The notes: generated by a model from the sequence alone, not told the origin. A stretch of DNA of 29,068 nucleotides from Zygnema cylindricum (GCA_037447655.1 JBBHKE010001214.1:1-29068); one strand, 5' to 3'. Counted from the first letter of the stretch, positions 1-10,794 are shown. A program made the numbers and translations.

Positions 1-405
1 CTTTTGTCTTTAGACAGCCTAGGGTTTTGTCTTTAATCAACTTAGTGTTTTTTCTTTAGTGCTTCAGCCTCTGCATCTGATCCCATCTGGCTTTTGCAAA
101 TATTTTTATTTTATTTTTTATTGTGTACTTAATATATTTTATTTTTTTTTATTTTATTTTTATTTTTTATTTTTTTTGCTGTGGCTGAGCATAGTGGGCC
201 GCTGGGCCGTTAGTGCTTACAAAAATATAACGAGAAATGGGGAATTCTGAATAAAATGTTCTCATGAGTAGTTTTAATAAAATAAAATAAAATCAATATA
301 AACATTTCAAATAATCCAAATATTCAAATAGCAAAAATAGTAATTTTGATTTTGAATTTTAATGAATTTAATTTTTACTTTTTAGGAACATCCGATATTT
401 CCGGA

Positions 406-540
406 GGGGGGGGGGGGGGGGGAGGAAGAGGCAGGGGAGAGGAGGGGAGGAGAGATTGAGGGATCTCTCTCCCTCTCCTCTCCTCTCTCTCTCTCACCTC
501 TCTCTCCCCTCTCTCCCTCTCTCTCTCCCTCTCCTCTCTG
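406..540. repeat. Poly-G run followed by GA/CT-rich microsatellite
   Basis: A run of about 17 G at 406-422 passes into GAGG-type repeats and then into CTCTCC-type repeats up to about 540. The strand asymmetry flips from purine to pyrimidine at about 465, so the two halves could fold back on each other. Confidence 0.85.
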
Positions 541-689
541 TGACTTGTGTATGTCTCTATGTGTATATGTGTAAATAATCCTCTTCCCTCTCCCTCTCCC
601 GATTTTCAATTCGACCCTAAAATTTTCAAAATGAAAATAAAACAAAATTAATTAGTTTTCTTCAGTTGCAACTAATCAATCCCACAGTT

Positions 690-1040
690 TTGTAAATATA
701 TATATCTCATCTTATCATCGACATATATATAAATATAACATAAATATAACTACATATATATATATATACATATATGTATGTATGTGTATGTATAATGTGC
801 ATATATATGTATGCAAATAGTATGTATATGTGTATGCATAATAATGTTATTATATATATGTGTAATATGTATATGTATTAATAATAATAATATATATGTA
901 CATTATGTCTGCATATGTGTATGTGTGTATATGTGCATGTGTGTGTGTAATAATTTCATGCCTATACTCTCTCTCTCTCTCTCTCTCTCCTCTCTCTCTA
1001 TATTAAGTATATATTATCTTTATATATTATATATTTATAT
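690..1040. repeat. TA/TG microsatellite with an embedded CT tract
   Basis: Alternating TATA, TATG and TGTA units run from about 690 to 955, followed by a CT dinucleotide tract at about 967-1000 and more TA-rich sequence. Simple-sequence DNA; no coding signal. Confidence 0.8.
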
Positions 1041-1790
1041 ATATACTCAATTCCAGTGCAAAATAACAACAAGTATTGTTTATCCATTTTTTGGGCATGG
1101 TGGAACATTAGAGTTGGGTTGGTGTGGTGTGTGGGACCTTAAATCAAAATAATCGTAGCATACATGAACAGAAGATAGGCAAAAAACGAAGAGAAAACTG
1201 CAAAATAAAGGAAAAGGAGGCAAAAAACAGAGGAAAAAACAAAGGAAAAGGAGAGGAAACGACAAAATACGAGAAGTTAAAATGAAAAACGGGGAAAAAA
1301 CGGCTAAAACAGAGAAAAAAAGAAGGAAAACGGAGAAGAAACGGCAAAAAACAGAGGAAAAAGAAGGAGAACCATAGTCTTGGCTTTGCATGAATACTGT
1401 TTTAGATTTATCATTAGACCAGTTAAAAAATGAATAAAAAAAAAACAGTTTTTGCAAAGACTTTATTATTCCGGTGGAGATCTGAGATTGCAAAAGTTGG
1501 AATTTCGAAAGGGATGTATTCAGATATTAAAAGGAAAAAATATGAAACATAGAAATCAATATAGATTCAAAGTACAAAGGAAAAAAAGAACAAATGGACA
1601 AAAAATACAAATAGTGGCCCAAAATTGCAGCGATTAAACACTAAACCCTAAAAGTATAACAACTTCACAAAGATACAACTCACATACAAAAGTAAACTCA
1701 CAAAAAGAAAGAAGTTCTTTTAAGAAAGAAATGAAAATGCTGAAAAAACCTGGAATAAATGAAAACTGAAGTAAATAACTTACCTCAGTT

Positions 1791-1884
1791 TCAGAATTAT
1801 ACGGTATTTTAGAGTCGTACAAAACTTTTTCAGTCATACGATATTTTAGTTGTAGTTATATATATATATATATATATATAATAA

Positions 1885-1921
<37 letters not shown>

Positions 1922-2150
1922 TATATATATAGGTACACATGTATATAGGTAGATATGCATATATATGTATATATATATATATTAACATTTAAATACCAAA
2001 TTTAAATTGTAATCACAAACTTGAAAATTTGTACACTAAATCACAGAATTCCACAAATTGTCCTATGTTTTTCGAGGTATGCGACATTTTCAAAATTATA
2101 CGGTATTCTGGAGTCATACGATATCATTTCAGTCATACGAAATTCATAGG
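1791..2150. repeat. Pair of dispersed ~60-bp direct repeats flanking an AT microsatellite
   Basis: The block at 1791-1850 (motifs ATACGGTATT, AGAGTCGTAC, CAGTCATACGATA) recurs with divergence at about 2094-2150 (ATACGGTATT, GGAGTCATACGATA, CAGTCATACGA). Between them lies an (AT)n tract at about 1855-1980. I do not recognise the repeat family. Confidence 0.6.
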
Positions 2151-2229
2151 GTCATTGGTATTTTCAGAGTTGTATCTTTGTCCTTTTACTTAACATAATT
2201 CTTAAAAACGGACTCTTAAAAGTTTAAAA

Positions 2230-2610
2230 AAAGCCTCTTGCTTTAAACTGTTTATTAGAGTTTCCTAAGGGTTATTCTTCTTAGGATTTTCTGCAAGGGT
2301 GCCTTAGGGGTTTCACTTTTGGGGTTTTAAGAATCTTTGAAGGGTTAAAGTCTTTTTGGATTTTCAGGATTCTTAGGATATTTAGGTTAAATATTTAGGG
2401 TTTTAAGATTTTTCAAGGTTTTCGGAATGTAAGAATTTTAGGGTTCTAAGGTTTTAGCTTTTCGGGGTCTTAGCGTTTAAAGGTGGAAGTATTTTTAGAG
2501 TTTGTATTTTGTAAGTTTTAGGTTTTTCTGGGTTTCGGGAATTGGGGTTTTTTGAGTTTTTTTAAGTTTAGGGTTTGTTGGTTTTTTTTTTTTTTTGGGT
2601 TATTTTTTTT
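2230..2610 (+). repeat. Degenerate telomere-like TTTAGGG-rich stretch
   Basis: Many short variants of the plant-type telomere unit are seen (TTAGGGTT, TTTAGGG, AGGGTTTTAAG), interspersed with T-rich filler, ending in a poly-T run near 2585. The units are not in regular tandem register, so this is at best a heavily decayed interstitial telomere-like region or T/G-biased low-complexity DNA. Confidence 0.4.
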
Positions 2611-2843
2611 GATTAAAAACGAAAAACAAATCATAGATTTAACTGGACAGAAAAAAAAAAATGATGCGAAAGTGAAAAGTGGAATGCAGTAAGAAAAAAG
2701 AAAAGAGTAAGAATTAAAAACCTTAAATGGGATCTTCCCAAAGATACACTTTTTTTTTTTTTATTTTAGTTTTTCCCTATTTTCCAAAAATAGGGAAAAG
2801 CGGTAAAAAAAGGATCTAAAAATTTTGAGAGAAGAGAGTGATG

Positions 2844-2898
2844 TTCCGGAACCTTTATACTTTATAACTATTCCGGTTATTCCGGAACCTTTATACTT
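2844..2898 (+). repeat. Short duplicated motif, 36-bp spacing
   Basis: TTCCGGAACCTTTATACTT occurs at 2844-2862 and again at 2880-2898. A small tandem duplication inside low-complexity DNA. Confidence 0.7.
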
Positions 2899-3879
2899 TT
2901 TTTTTTACCTTTTTTTTTTTTTTTTTTACTTTTATTTGAAAATTCGTCGGTCAATTATTTTACCTGTTTTATTATTAGGTCCAATATGGCCCAAAATAGA
3001 GATAAAGATAGAACCGAAAAAAGGTGAAAAAAACTTTGAAACAGAAAGGGACAAAAAAATAAGTCCGAAAAGAATGAAAAAACTTCAAAACGTTTAAACG
3101 TTTAAACCGGAAAAAGTTAAAACAGACAGTCCAAAAAGAAACATATAAACAGAAATTATTTTGAAAAAAAAACCCAAATAAACAAAAGAATTCGGGAACC
3201 AAAAAATAAATAAAGGAAAGGTTTCCATTTGCTCGAAACCGAGAACGTTTCACAAAAAAAAAAAACATTTAACAGAAGTAAAAAGTCGAACCAAGAAAAA
3301 AAAAAAAAAGGGAAAAAAAAAGCAAAAAAAAAAAGAAAACAAACAAACAAAAAAAAAAAACAAAAAAAAAAAAAAAAAAAAAAAAAAGATCTCATCAAAG
3401 AAAGTGACATTAGATTGAAAGAAAATATTTCCAAACCAAAAAAAGTACATTCACTATTTTATTTCCACTCATTTCTCCTTTCTCTTTTCCTTTTTCTTTT
3501 TTTTCCTTTCCTTTTTTTTTTTTTTTTTTTCTTTCTCCCTCTATTTTTCTTCTCAACAAATCCCGCTCTCTCCCTCCCTCCCTCCCGTTCGCTTTTTTCT
3601 CAGTTTATCTCTCCTTCCTCTCCCTCTCCCTCTCCTTCATTAATTTTTGCTGCCCGCAAATTTGCTGACCTTTCAAATTCTTTAATTGAAAAATTATCTT
3701 TCCGCAGAAAAATGAAAACTTTGGAAACCCAAACTTAAAATAAAAAAACTTTGAAATTTTTTGAAAATAACCCAATATAACCAATAAAAAAATAAAAATA
3801 CTTAAAAAAAAAAAAAATTTCGCAAAAAAACTGGATGCTTCGGAAAAAAGAGACTGTTCTAGCTCTATAAGCTCTCCAA

Positions 3880-4100
3880 AAGCCCTAAAAACTTTACATA
3901 AGGATTTTACAAAACGACCAAAAAAAATGTAAAACAAGGAAAAGAAACCCTAAAAAAACCCCAAAAAATAAACCCTAGGGAAAAAACTTTGAATAACCCT
4001 AAGAAACTCTAATATCCCTCCAAAAACCTTAATAATAAAAATAAAACAAACGCTAAAAACGTGAAAACCCCAAAAAAACAATAAAAAAATTGCCCTCAAA
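3880..4100 (-). repeat. Degenerate telomere-like CCCTAAA-rich stretch
   Basis: CCCTAAAAAC, AACCCTAAAA, AAACCCTAGG and similar variants are scattered through an A-rich background. This is the complement of the TTTAGGG-like block at 2230-2610, so the two face each other across about 1.3 kb of homopolymer-rich DNA. Confidence 0.35.
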
Positions 4101-4157
4101 AACAATCTTAAAGACTTGTGCGTAGTTTTGTGTTAGTTTTGTGTTTCGGGCACAGTA

Positions 4158-4376
4158 CACCGTGTATCGCTATTAGTGTTAATGTTTTTTTCGCCACTTA
4201 AAACATCTTTTTTCCCGTATACACTTGTCGGATTGTGGATCTGACGGTTGCGATTGAAAGGTAACAATCTCAGTTTCCGATTGGCGGTCTCAATATGAAA
4301 ATTCGACAAGTGTGTACGGAGAAAAGATATTTTAAAGTGGTGAAATTTTTGTTTACACTAATAACGATACACGGTG
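4158..4376. mobile_element. Foldback MITE, copy 1 (TA target site; mariner/Stowaway-like)
   Basis: The element begins CACCGTGTATCGCTATTAGT and ends in the inverted complement, with TA on both sides (4156-4157 and 4377-4378). Inverted similarity continues inward with mismatches for about 90 bp per arm, including an ACTTGTCG / CGACAAGTGTGTAC pair, so nearly the whole 219-bp element can fold into one hairpin. It has no coding capacity. A TA duplication and long inverted ends are typical of Stowaway-type MITEs mobilised by Tc1/mariner transposases; this assignment is by structure only. A second copy in opposite orientation is at 24827-25044. Confidence 0.7.
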
Positions 4377-4447
4377 TACTGTAATTTCATATCGAGATAA
4401 ATCGAATTCCGATGTATACTAAATATCGAAAAGCGAGGGGGGCTGAT

Positions 4448-4655
4448 CAGAGGTCGCAAAAGTGAAAATTTTATATAACCGAAACCGACCGTTTTTTTTT
4501 TCCAAAATCTGAGTAACCGACGCCCGACCGTGTTATGTCACGCTCCAAAATTGTTAGCCGTTAACCGACCGTCGTTTACGAAAGTAAAAGTTAACCGAAA
4601 CTCGATTTGTCGCAACTGACCATACCCGACCGTAACCGAAAAAGTACAAATTTAC
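4448..4655 (+). mobile_element. hAT-type non-autonomous element, copy 1 (left-end fragment)
   Basis: The fragment starts CAGAGGTCGCAAAAG, the terminal sequence shared with the copies at 11785, 12679 and 25127, and stays alignable with them for about 200 bp, including repeated AACCGACCG units. Similarity stops near 4655 and no matching right end is found before the copia element, so this copy is truncated or interrupted. Confidence 0.65.
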
Positions 4656-4910
4656 AACGCTCGTTGTTTTTAGCGGTAAGCATTTATTACACAGCGAATC
4701 TTAAATATCGTAAATAAATCTTTTAGGTACACATACAGATTCTGACAAACGTACAATTTCACGTCATTATGACGTTTGCACTACGCGGTTTGTGAAAACG
4801 CAGTTACATCATAACGGCATGTATTAAGGGTAACCTTCCATCAGGCGTTCCCAGTCATCGTACGAACACGTTTACTGGCAGTAATATTTGTAACACCCTT
4901 CCATCAGGTC

Positions 4911-5291
4911 GTGCTAGTGAATGAGGTGTTAGATTGCGATTGGTACAACGTAGGACTTGTTGAGCCGCCCGGGAATAATCATCATTTCCAAAAGGACAAA
5001 ATCGCAGCTGCGTATGTGTACGGGCAGACGCCGATTAAAATATCTAGTAGCGTCACGCTAATGTACAATCTGAACGTTCTTAAGGTTGTTGTGGTATCAA
5101 CTGCCACGAAAACGGTTGCAAAATTTAAGTTTGTACAAATGTCCAAGAATGTACCATTTGAACGTGAATCGTTGTATCGCACATTTATGAAGGAGACGTC
5201 ACACGATGTCTTACAACCAAGTTTATTTTTGTTGTCGAACAGGCTGGCTATACAACCAAGATTTTTTTGTCATCGAACAGGCTGGCTTTGA
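4911..5291 (+). CDS. Hypothetical reading frame inside Harbinger-type element A
   Basis: A 126-residue frame occupies the left half of the element. Its composition is protein-like (balanced acidic and basic residues, motifs such as DCDWYNVG and KVVVVSTATKTVAKF), unlike the homopolymer frames elsewhere. It has no domain I can name, and the end coincides with a tandem duplication, so the natural C terminus may have been lost. A second frame at 5267-5545 continues the protein-like composition (DDIRKRLATYWKQEAFASK), which suggests a frameshift caused by that duplication. It could equally be chance or a captured host fragment. Confidence 0.25.
   Translation: MLVNEVLDCDWYNVGLVEPPGNNHHFQKDKIAAAYVYGQTPIKISSSVTLMYNLNVLKVVVVSTATKTVAKFKFVQMSKNVPFERESLYRTFMKETSHDVLQPSLFLLSNRLAIQPRFFCHRTGWL
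5215..5287 (+). repeat. ~36-bp tandem duplication inside element A
   Basis: The block ACAACCAAGTTT...CGAACAGGCTGGCTAT (5215-5250) is followed at once by a diverged copy, ACAACCAAGATT...CGAACAGGCTGGCTTTG (to 5287). The duplication adjoins the point where the two protein-like frames change over. Confidence 0.8.
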
Positions 5292-5737
5292 TGTCACACG
5301 GTACACTCCATTTGCCACATGTAAGTTTATTGCTTCACGTCTGTCGTGGATCGACTCTGACTTTACAAGTGGACCAAAACACGCGTCCAGTAATCACAAA
5401 CTCTCCTCCCGATGACATTCGAAAGAGACTAGCTACGTACTGGAAACAAGAAGCGTTTGCGTCGAAAATTGAAAATCGGACAGTGGTGTTTTTCTCCAAG
5501 AAGTCTGGAGAATCTCAACGAATATTTAGTAAACATCTTTTGTAAAAAAAAAAAAAAAACAGTACGGCCTAGTACGGAAGAATACTTTCTCCAGTATACA
5601 ACCCCACTTTTCGCCTGATGGAAGGTTACCCTAAATCATTTTTTGTACTTTTTTAGTTAATACGGTACAATTTTGCACGGTCAAACACCGATCGTAATCC
5701 ACACTATTTAAAACGGTACTATACTACAACGCAAATA

Positions 5738-5855
5738 GTTATTAGTGTCAAATTTTAAATAGTGTTGAAGAAAATTTACCGTAATTAATGTTATCGTTAT
5801 TAGTGTCAAATTTTAAATAGTGTTGAAGAAAATTTACCATAATTAATGCTAATTA
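5738..5855 (+). repeat. 58-bp tandem duplication
   Basis: Two nearly identical units contain ATTAGTGTCAAATTTTAAAT and AGTGTTGAAGAAAATTTACC; the shared ATTAG starts are at 5741 and 5799. The TTATTAGTGT motif recalls the foldback MITE ends. Confidence 0.85.
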
Positions 5856-6189
5856 TGAATTTGAATTTTTATTTTTGGTGTACTCTAATTTCGGCGTTAA
5901 TGCTTGTTTGGGAACAACAAAAATGGAATATACGTTGTATGATTATATACATTAATATATGTATCATTACAAAATATTAGAAATCGTACGCCGTCGTGAA
6001 ATTTAAATATCCGTACATATCAAACTAATTTACGTGTCGGACTAATTTTTTCAGCGCACGTTCCTATGCGTGCGCGTCTGATTTAATTCATTTTTTGTAA
6101 AATTTTCACTTGAAAATGTACGGTCTGACATCTACCGTACACCACACTATTTATATCTTATTGTATTTTTGTTCTATACGCTATTTTGT

Positions 6190-6615
6190 ACGGTACCTTA
6201 ATTAGCGTCAAGGAACAATTAAATCATGTATCATATTTGAGGAAAAAAATCAAAATTTCAAGAACCCAAATTAGAGTTATTGACACTAATAAATATTCGC
6301 GGTGTATAGTTGTTAACGCAAAATTAAAAAGTACCTTAAATAATGTCAAGGAAAATTTAGAGTTATTTACTCTTTTTAAGGTTTTTGAGTCAAAATTCGT
6401 GTTGATGGAATTAGCGTCAATAACGCTAATTACGATTCGCGGTGTAGTGTTTATGGAAAATTATGATTAATAATACTATTCGCTGCAATTAGACATGGTA
6501 AACGTGGTAGGTTATATTCCACGTCTTTAAATAATGTTGTTAACTATATTTTGTGATTTTTGGCTATAAGTAGTAGCGACTTATTAACACTAATAACAAT
6601 GAGTGGTGTAGTGGC
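6190..6615 (+). repeat. Imperfect repeat array built on MITE-end-like sequence
   Basis: Two diverged units begin GTACCTTAA(T/A)...GTCAAGGAA (near 6190 and 6331) and each ends in a sequence resembling the MITE right end (ATATTCGCGGTGTA near 6306; ACGATTCGCGGTGTA near 6448). A third partial unit ends AACACTAATAACAATGAGTGGTGTA near 6610. The array is probably a decayed cluster of MITE relatives. Between 5860 and 6190 and from 6615 to 7500 I see only AT-rich DNA. Confidence 0.5.
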
Positions 6616-7511
6616 ACATCTCCTTTTGCAAACAAACAGCTCGTGTACCTTTTCTTTTTACTATTTTGTCTTTTTGCAATCTCCCTTTACGATTTTTTTT
6701 TTTTTCGACAGCCAACTCCCTCAAGAGATTTGTTCCTAATTTTGCGTGATACTCTTAGATTAATGCTTAAACTCTTATATTAATGTTCATTCTCTCGCAA
6801 ATCTACATTTTCCGACGGTTTTTCTTTCGACTACAATAGTATGTTGTGAATTGTGCAAAAAAAAGAAAAGTTTTAATAATGTATGCTTAAAAAAAAAAAA
6901 AAAATCACATAGGAAATCAATTAGCAAAAAACAAATTGTGATGAGCAAAGAATCCAAAAAATGTTTTGTAGTATTAAATACATAAATAGTCAAATCACAA
7001 CCTCCTCGTATTGTCGACTCTATTATACAAAATCTCAACCTCAAATTTAAAAATTACACAAAATATATAAATCTAAATGTGGTATAAATAGTGCTTTGGA
7101 AATTTGGTAAAAATAAGAATTCCGATTTAAGAAAAAAAATAGATAAACACTAGAAAAATTTTGAAATACAAAAATAAAAATAAAAAAATACATATATAAC
7201 AAATACAAAAAAAAACCAATAATTAGAAAACAAATCAAAACAAAAAATTATGCATTTAAAAGATCTCGGTTGGATCTAACACACAAAAGATCACTAACCA
7301 TTGAAGCCGCTAGTAAGCTCCTCTTCTTTGTTATCGTGTTCCCAGCATCCAAAAAATTGCATTCACACATGGAACTATAAGCTAGAATAGCTAGAATAGA
7401 TCTAGTAACACCGGCTAGAATAGGAAATCCTCTTTCTTTTGTACGTACATTTGATTTTATTTTTCACCATTCAAATATGTTAAAGTTCAATCTTTTCTCG
7501 TTCGTTAATTT

Positions 7512-9141
7512 TTGTCTCACCACGTATGTACGGATGCGTCGCTTTTTGATGAGATGCGTCAACTCACTATCCCAAAACAAATCACAGTCGCAAGTGGACA
7601 AGTGATTTCGATCGGTACAATGGGTACTGTACGATTGAATTTACCAACTTTGGACGCAAGTGGCGTGGAAAAAGTGACGCAAACTCAAATAACAAATGTT
7701 TTGTACTCACCTAAAAGTTCAAATAACCTTTTCTGTGTACCACAGATACAACGAAAGGGCGTCAGCGTTCTAGAATATGGCGACTCCACGTTAAAAATTG
7801 TACAATCTGATGGTGTCCAAATAGGTAAAAGGAGAAGTCACAAATTTTATGCATAGTCGTCTAAACTGGCGTTGGCCGAAATCCCCCCCATATTCCAATG
7901 GCATTATTTTGCAAATCTCCGAATTGAAAGGCGATATAACCTTGTGGAACCACCGGATTTGTCACACATCGGAGGCAAGTTTACGACGGATAATTAAAAA
8001 TGGGAGTGTAAGGGGATAAGATTTGGCGTCGTGGGAGAAAATTAACGGGTGTGGGGGATGTACTAAAGGGAGACAAATCAAAAAGTCGCATCCGGCTAAA
8101 GATCTGATGTATCAATCTAAGCATCCGCTTGATCTAGTGCATAATGATTTATGTGGGGACGTAAAAACGAAGACAATTGGTAGAAACAAATATATTATGG
8201 TGGTGGTGGATGACTTCTCTTGCTTCACATGGGTAATATTACTTAAACACAAATCCGAAGCATTTTTGCGCTTTAAAGAGTGGCATGTGATGGCCAAAAG
8301 GCAATGTGAGAGAAAACTAAAATCTATTAGATCGGATCATGGAGGTGAATTTCTTCCTTTTGATCCTTATTGTAAAGAGTGGGGAATTTATCAACAATAT
8401 ACCGCATCTTACTCACCGGAATCAAATGGGATTGCCGAAAGGAAGAACCACACTCTTTAAGAGATGGTACGATCAATAGTACACGAATCTGGAACAAGTG
8501 TACCTTTATAAGGATATGCAATTTTAACGGCGAATTATATTTGCAATCGGAGGATTACATCGGTTTCGGGTGATAAAACTCCGTACGAATTGTGGTAAGG
8601 CCGAAAACCTACTGTTCACCACATTCGGATTTTGGGATGCCGTCCATCAGTTTATATTCAGGCACAACAAAGAAAGGGCAAATTTGCATCAAAGACTTGG
8701 AGTGGTTATTTTGTGGGATATAGCACTAAAGGGAGTCTTTATCGAGTTTATGATCCGATTTGAAATGTCATTGAGGAATCAACGAGTATGGATTTTCACG
8801 AGGAATTATTATCCAAAATCTCTCGATCGACCAACCGACATTCTAATCTTGACTTTCATGAGGAGTTTGACATTGCGGATCTTAATGACATTGAGGGTTT
8901 GGATTCGGAAATTGATTCGGAATCCATCTCCGATGTTAAGATGGGGAAAGGCAAAATTGTGGAAAATGTAAATTTTTATAACATTGGTGGGGGTTCACGA
9001 AGGGAAAATTCCCGATTGTCTTTGAACACGAGGAAAACTTCGTCTTCTCAATCAAGTGGACCAAATACCATTGAGGAGGAACCGGCAACGGAGGAGAAAG
9101 AATTTGTGCCGAGGAGGAGTATGCGGGACGATAGGGAATAG
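7512..9141 (+). pseudogene. Copia pol: pre-integrase zinc region and integrase (broken)
   Basis: The first part (7512-7856) matches the segment between protease and integrase. After a frame change, a pre-integrase region with TLWNHRICHTS and CGGCTKG resembles the degenerate HHCC zinc-binding domain. The integrase core follows with its catalytic triad still visible: Asp in HNDLCGD near 8145, Asp in RSDHGGEF at 8335-8337, and Glu in GIAERKNH at 8437-8439. Stops interrupt it at 8458-8460 and several later points. The C-terminal part continues to GYFVGYS and YRVYDP-like motifs, followed by a hydrophilic linker rich in Asp, Glu and Ser, up to a stop at 9139-9141. Confidence 0.8.
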
Positions 9142-9326
9142 AAACTGGCTCTTCTTTATTTTGATGGTAAGGGAAATATTGAAAAAAAATTATTATTATA
9201 TTTCAGCAGCTAGGAAGGAAGATTTTCTCTTATAGCAATCATTATGCAATAATATGCCGGGCGATCAGCAATCGTATATGCAAGCACAAAAATCATGCAA
9301 TTGGGAGAAGCATAAGAAAACCGACG

Positions 9327-10206
9327 TGGGAAATGGAACTTCAATCTATTATCGACAACCAAACATTTGAGGAGGTAAGCCTACCAGAAGGTAAAAAGGA
9401 TATTGATGTGAAGTGGATTTTCTAAACTAAAACAAGTGCATCGAGGGAAATAGTGAAGCATAAGGCTCGGCTAGTTTGTAAGGGCTTTTAACAATCGGAA
9501 GGGGTAATTTATACCGAAACATATTGACCGGTAATGAAGTTTGATTCATTGAGAATGATTACTGCTATTGCCGCTACCGACAAAAAAAACATTCACCAAA
9601 TAGACGTAGAGACACCGTTCTTGAATGGTGGCTTAGAGGAGAAGGTTTATATGAAAGTTCAAGAGTGAGAAGTGTCAAATGAGGGGAAGGTATGGCGGCT
9701 ACGAAAGTCCTTGTACAAACTAAAACAGGCAGAGCGGACTTGGAACTTACGATTACACATTGGATTTGTGCGAACGGTTTTAGACTTTGAAGTTTACGTA
9801 AAAGGTGAGGGGGAGGATCAAATCATATTTTTAGTCTACGTGGATAATTTTTTGATGATATCTGACAAGTAGACGTGAAACGCAGAATTAAAGGACTACT
9901 TGCGTCTTCATTTTACAGTCACAGATTTGGGGGACGTACAATACATTCTTGGAGTGGAATTTTTTAAGGTTTGATAATGGGAATATTAAATTGTCGCAAG
10001 CACAATATTGTGAAGAAGTAATAACTAAATTTGCCATGTTGGATTCTAAGCCGGTTTTAACGCCACTAGATTCCAAACTTCAATATCACAAACTTGAGAG
10101 TGAGGAAACTGTCCACGTGCCCTATCGTGAGACCGTAGGAAGTTTAATGTATTTAAGTGTGGCCACGCGACCAGATATTTCAACCGTTAATTCTGTCGTG
10201 AGCTGA
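9327..10206 (+). pseudogene. Copia reverse transcriptase (broken)
   Basis: The domain begins with TWEMELQSIIDNQTFEEV and continues through KHKARLVCKGF, QIDVETPFLNG (first catalytic Asp at 9603-9605), a SLYKLKQAERTW stretch, and the LVYVDN box at 9834-9848. The family norm for that box is YVDD; here the second Asp is Asn, which alone would inactivate polymerisation. Stops occur in the first third (after KWIF, GF and TETY) and after ISDK. The frame changes near 9960; the following part carries the usual VTPLDSKL-like and GSLMYLSVATRPDIS sequences, ending at a stop at 10204-10206. Confidence 0.82.
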
Positions 10207-10242
10207 TTTTGTCATGCGTCCCAAAAGATTCATTGGGAGGTC

Positions 10243-10771
10243 GTGAAGAGGATATTTTGTTTTCTTGCAGGTACGGTCGAGATTGGTTTATTATTTCGAT
10301 CTCGACTAACGTCTTTGGAGTGCGTAGGATATTGTGATGAAGATTGGGATGGAGACTTTGACACAGGAAATTCAACATCTGGTTATACCTTTGTTTTTGG
10401 CAATTTCTTGGAGTTCGTGACTCCAACCAACTGTCGCATTAAGTTCTACCGAAGCAGAATATATGGCAGCGTGTCACAGCTATAAAGCGTCGATTTGGAT
10501 TAAGGAGCTACTTGGAGAATTAGGGATTCATATTGGCTGCATGAAAATCTTTTCTGACAGTATGAGTTCGATGGCATTGGTGAATAATCTTGTCTTCCAC
10601 AAAAGGACAAAGCATATCATGATTCAATGGCATTTTGTACGCGATTTGGTCGCTGCAAAGGAGGTTGATTTTTTGTATGTCTCGACGTTGGAGGAAGCCG
10701 CGGATATATTGACGAAAGCTAAGGCTTATGATGTACTTATGAGGGGGAGACCTAAATTAGGCTTGGTGTAA
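10243..10771 (+). pseudogene. Copia RNase H (broken)
   Basis: The frame downstream of the reverse transcriptase contains GYCDEDWDGDFDTGNSTSGY, the family's RNase H start with its first acidic residues. After a frame change near 10410 come LSSTEAEYMAAC and SDSMSSMALVNN, then FHKRTKHIMIQWHFVRD and EEAADILTKA, the standard C-terminal block. A CGA-to-TGA stop falls in the conserved ISWSS region. The protein ends at the stop at 10769-10771, a few bases before the polypurine tract. Confidence 0.8.
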
Positions 10772-10784
10772 TGATTACAACTTT

Positions 10785-10794
10785 GAGAGAGGGA
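10785..10794 (+). other. Polypurine tract of the copia element
   Basis: GAGAGAGGGA directly precedes the LTR start TGTTAG at 10796, the position where plus-strand priming occurs in LTR retrotransposons. Confidence 0.6.

Larger units (their letters stand above)
1..4140. other. AT-rich low-complexity intergenic region, no gene seen
   Basis: This stretch is dominated by A/T homopolymers, AT, TG and CT microsatellites and degenerate T/A-rich repeats. Open frames here are translations of homopolymers (runs of Phe, Lys or Leu) or overlap on both strands, and none shows a domain, a convincing start or splice structure. Individual repeats are listed separately. Confidence 0.7.
4828..5631. mobile_element. 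Harbinger-type element A, complete, 804 bp
   Basis: The first 20 bases (GGGTAACCTTCCATCAGGCG) are repeated exactly, inverted, at the right end, and TAA flanks both sides (4825-4827 and 5632-5634). A 3-bp TWA duplication with GGG-starting inverted ends is the signature of PIF/Harbinger (Tourist-like) transposons. The right 90 bp match element B at 25279-26012. A second CCTTCCATCAGG motif lies subterminally near 4900. No transposase or Myb-like protein could be recognised, so this is presumably non-autonomous, possibly carrying unrelated sequence. Confidence 0.72.

Noticed and set aside
3156-3738. Phe-rich and Lys-rich frames around 3200-3700
   Set aside because: Translations of poly-T and poly-A on opposite strands.
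7512-10771. Reassigned stop codons as an explanation for the in-frame stops in the copia element
   Set aside because: TAA, TAG and TGA all occur, along with several frameshifts, while the transporter exons have no internal stops and end in a normal TAA. Decay is the simpler explanation.
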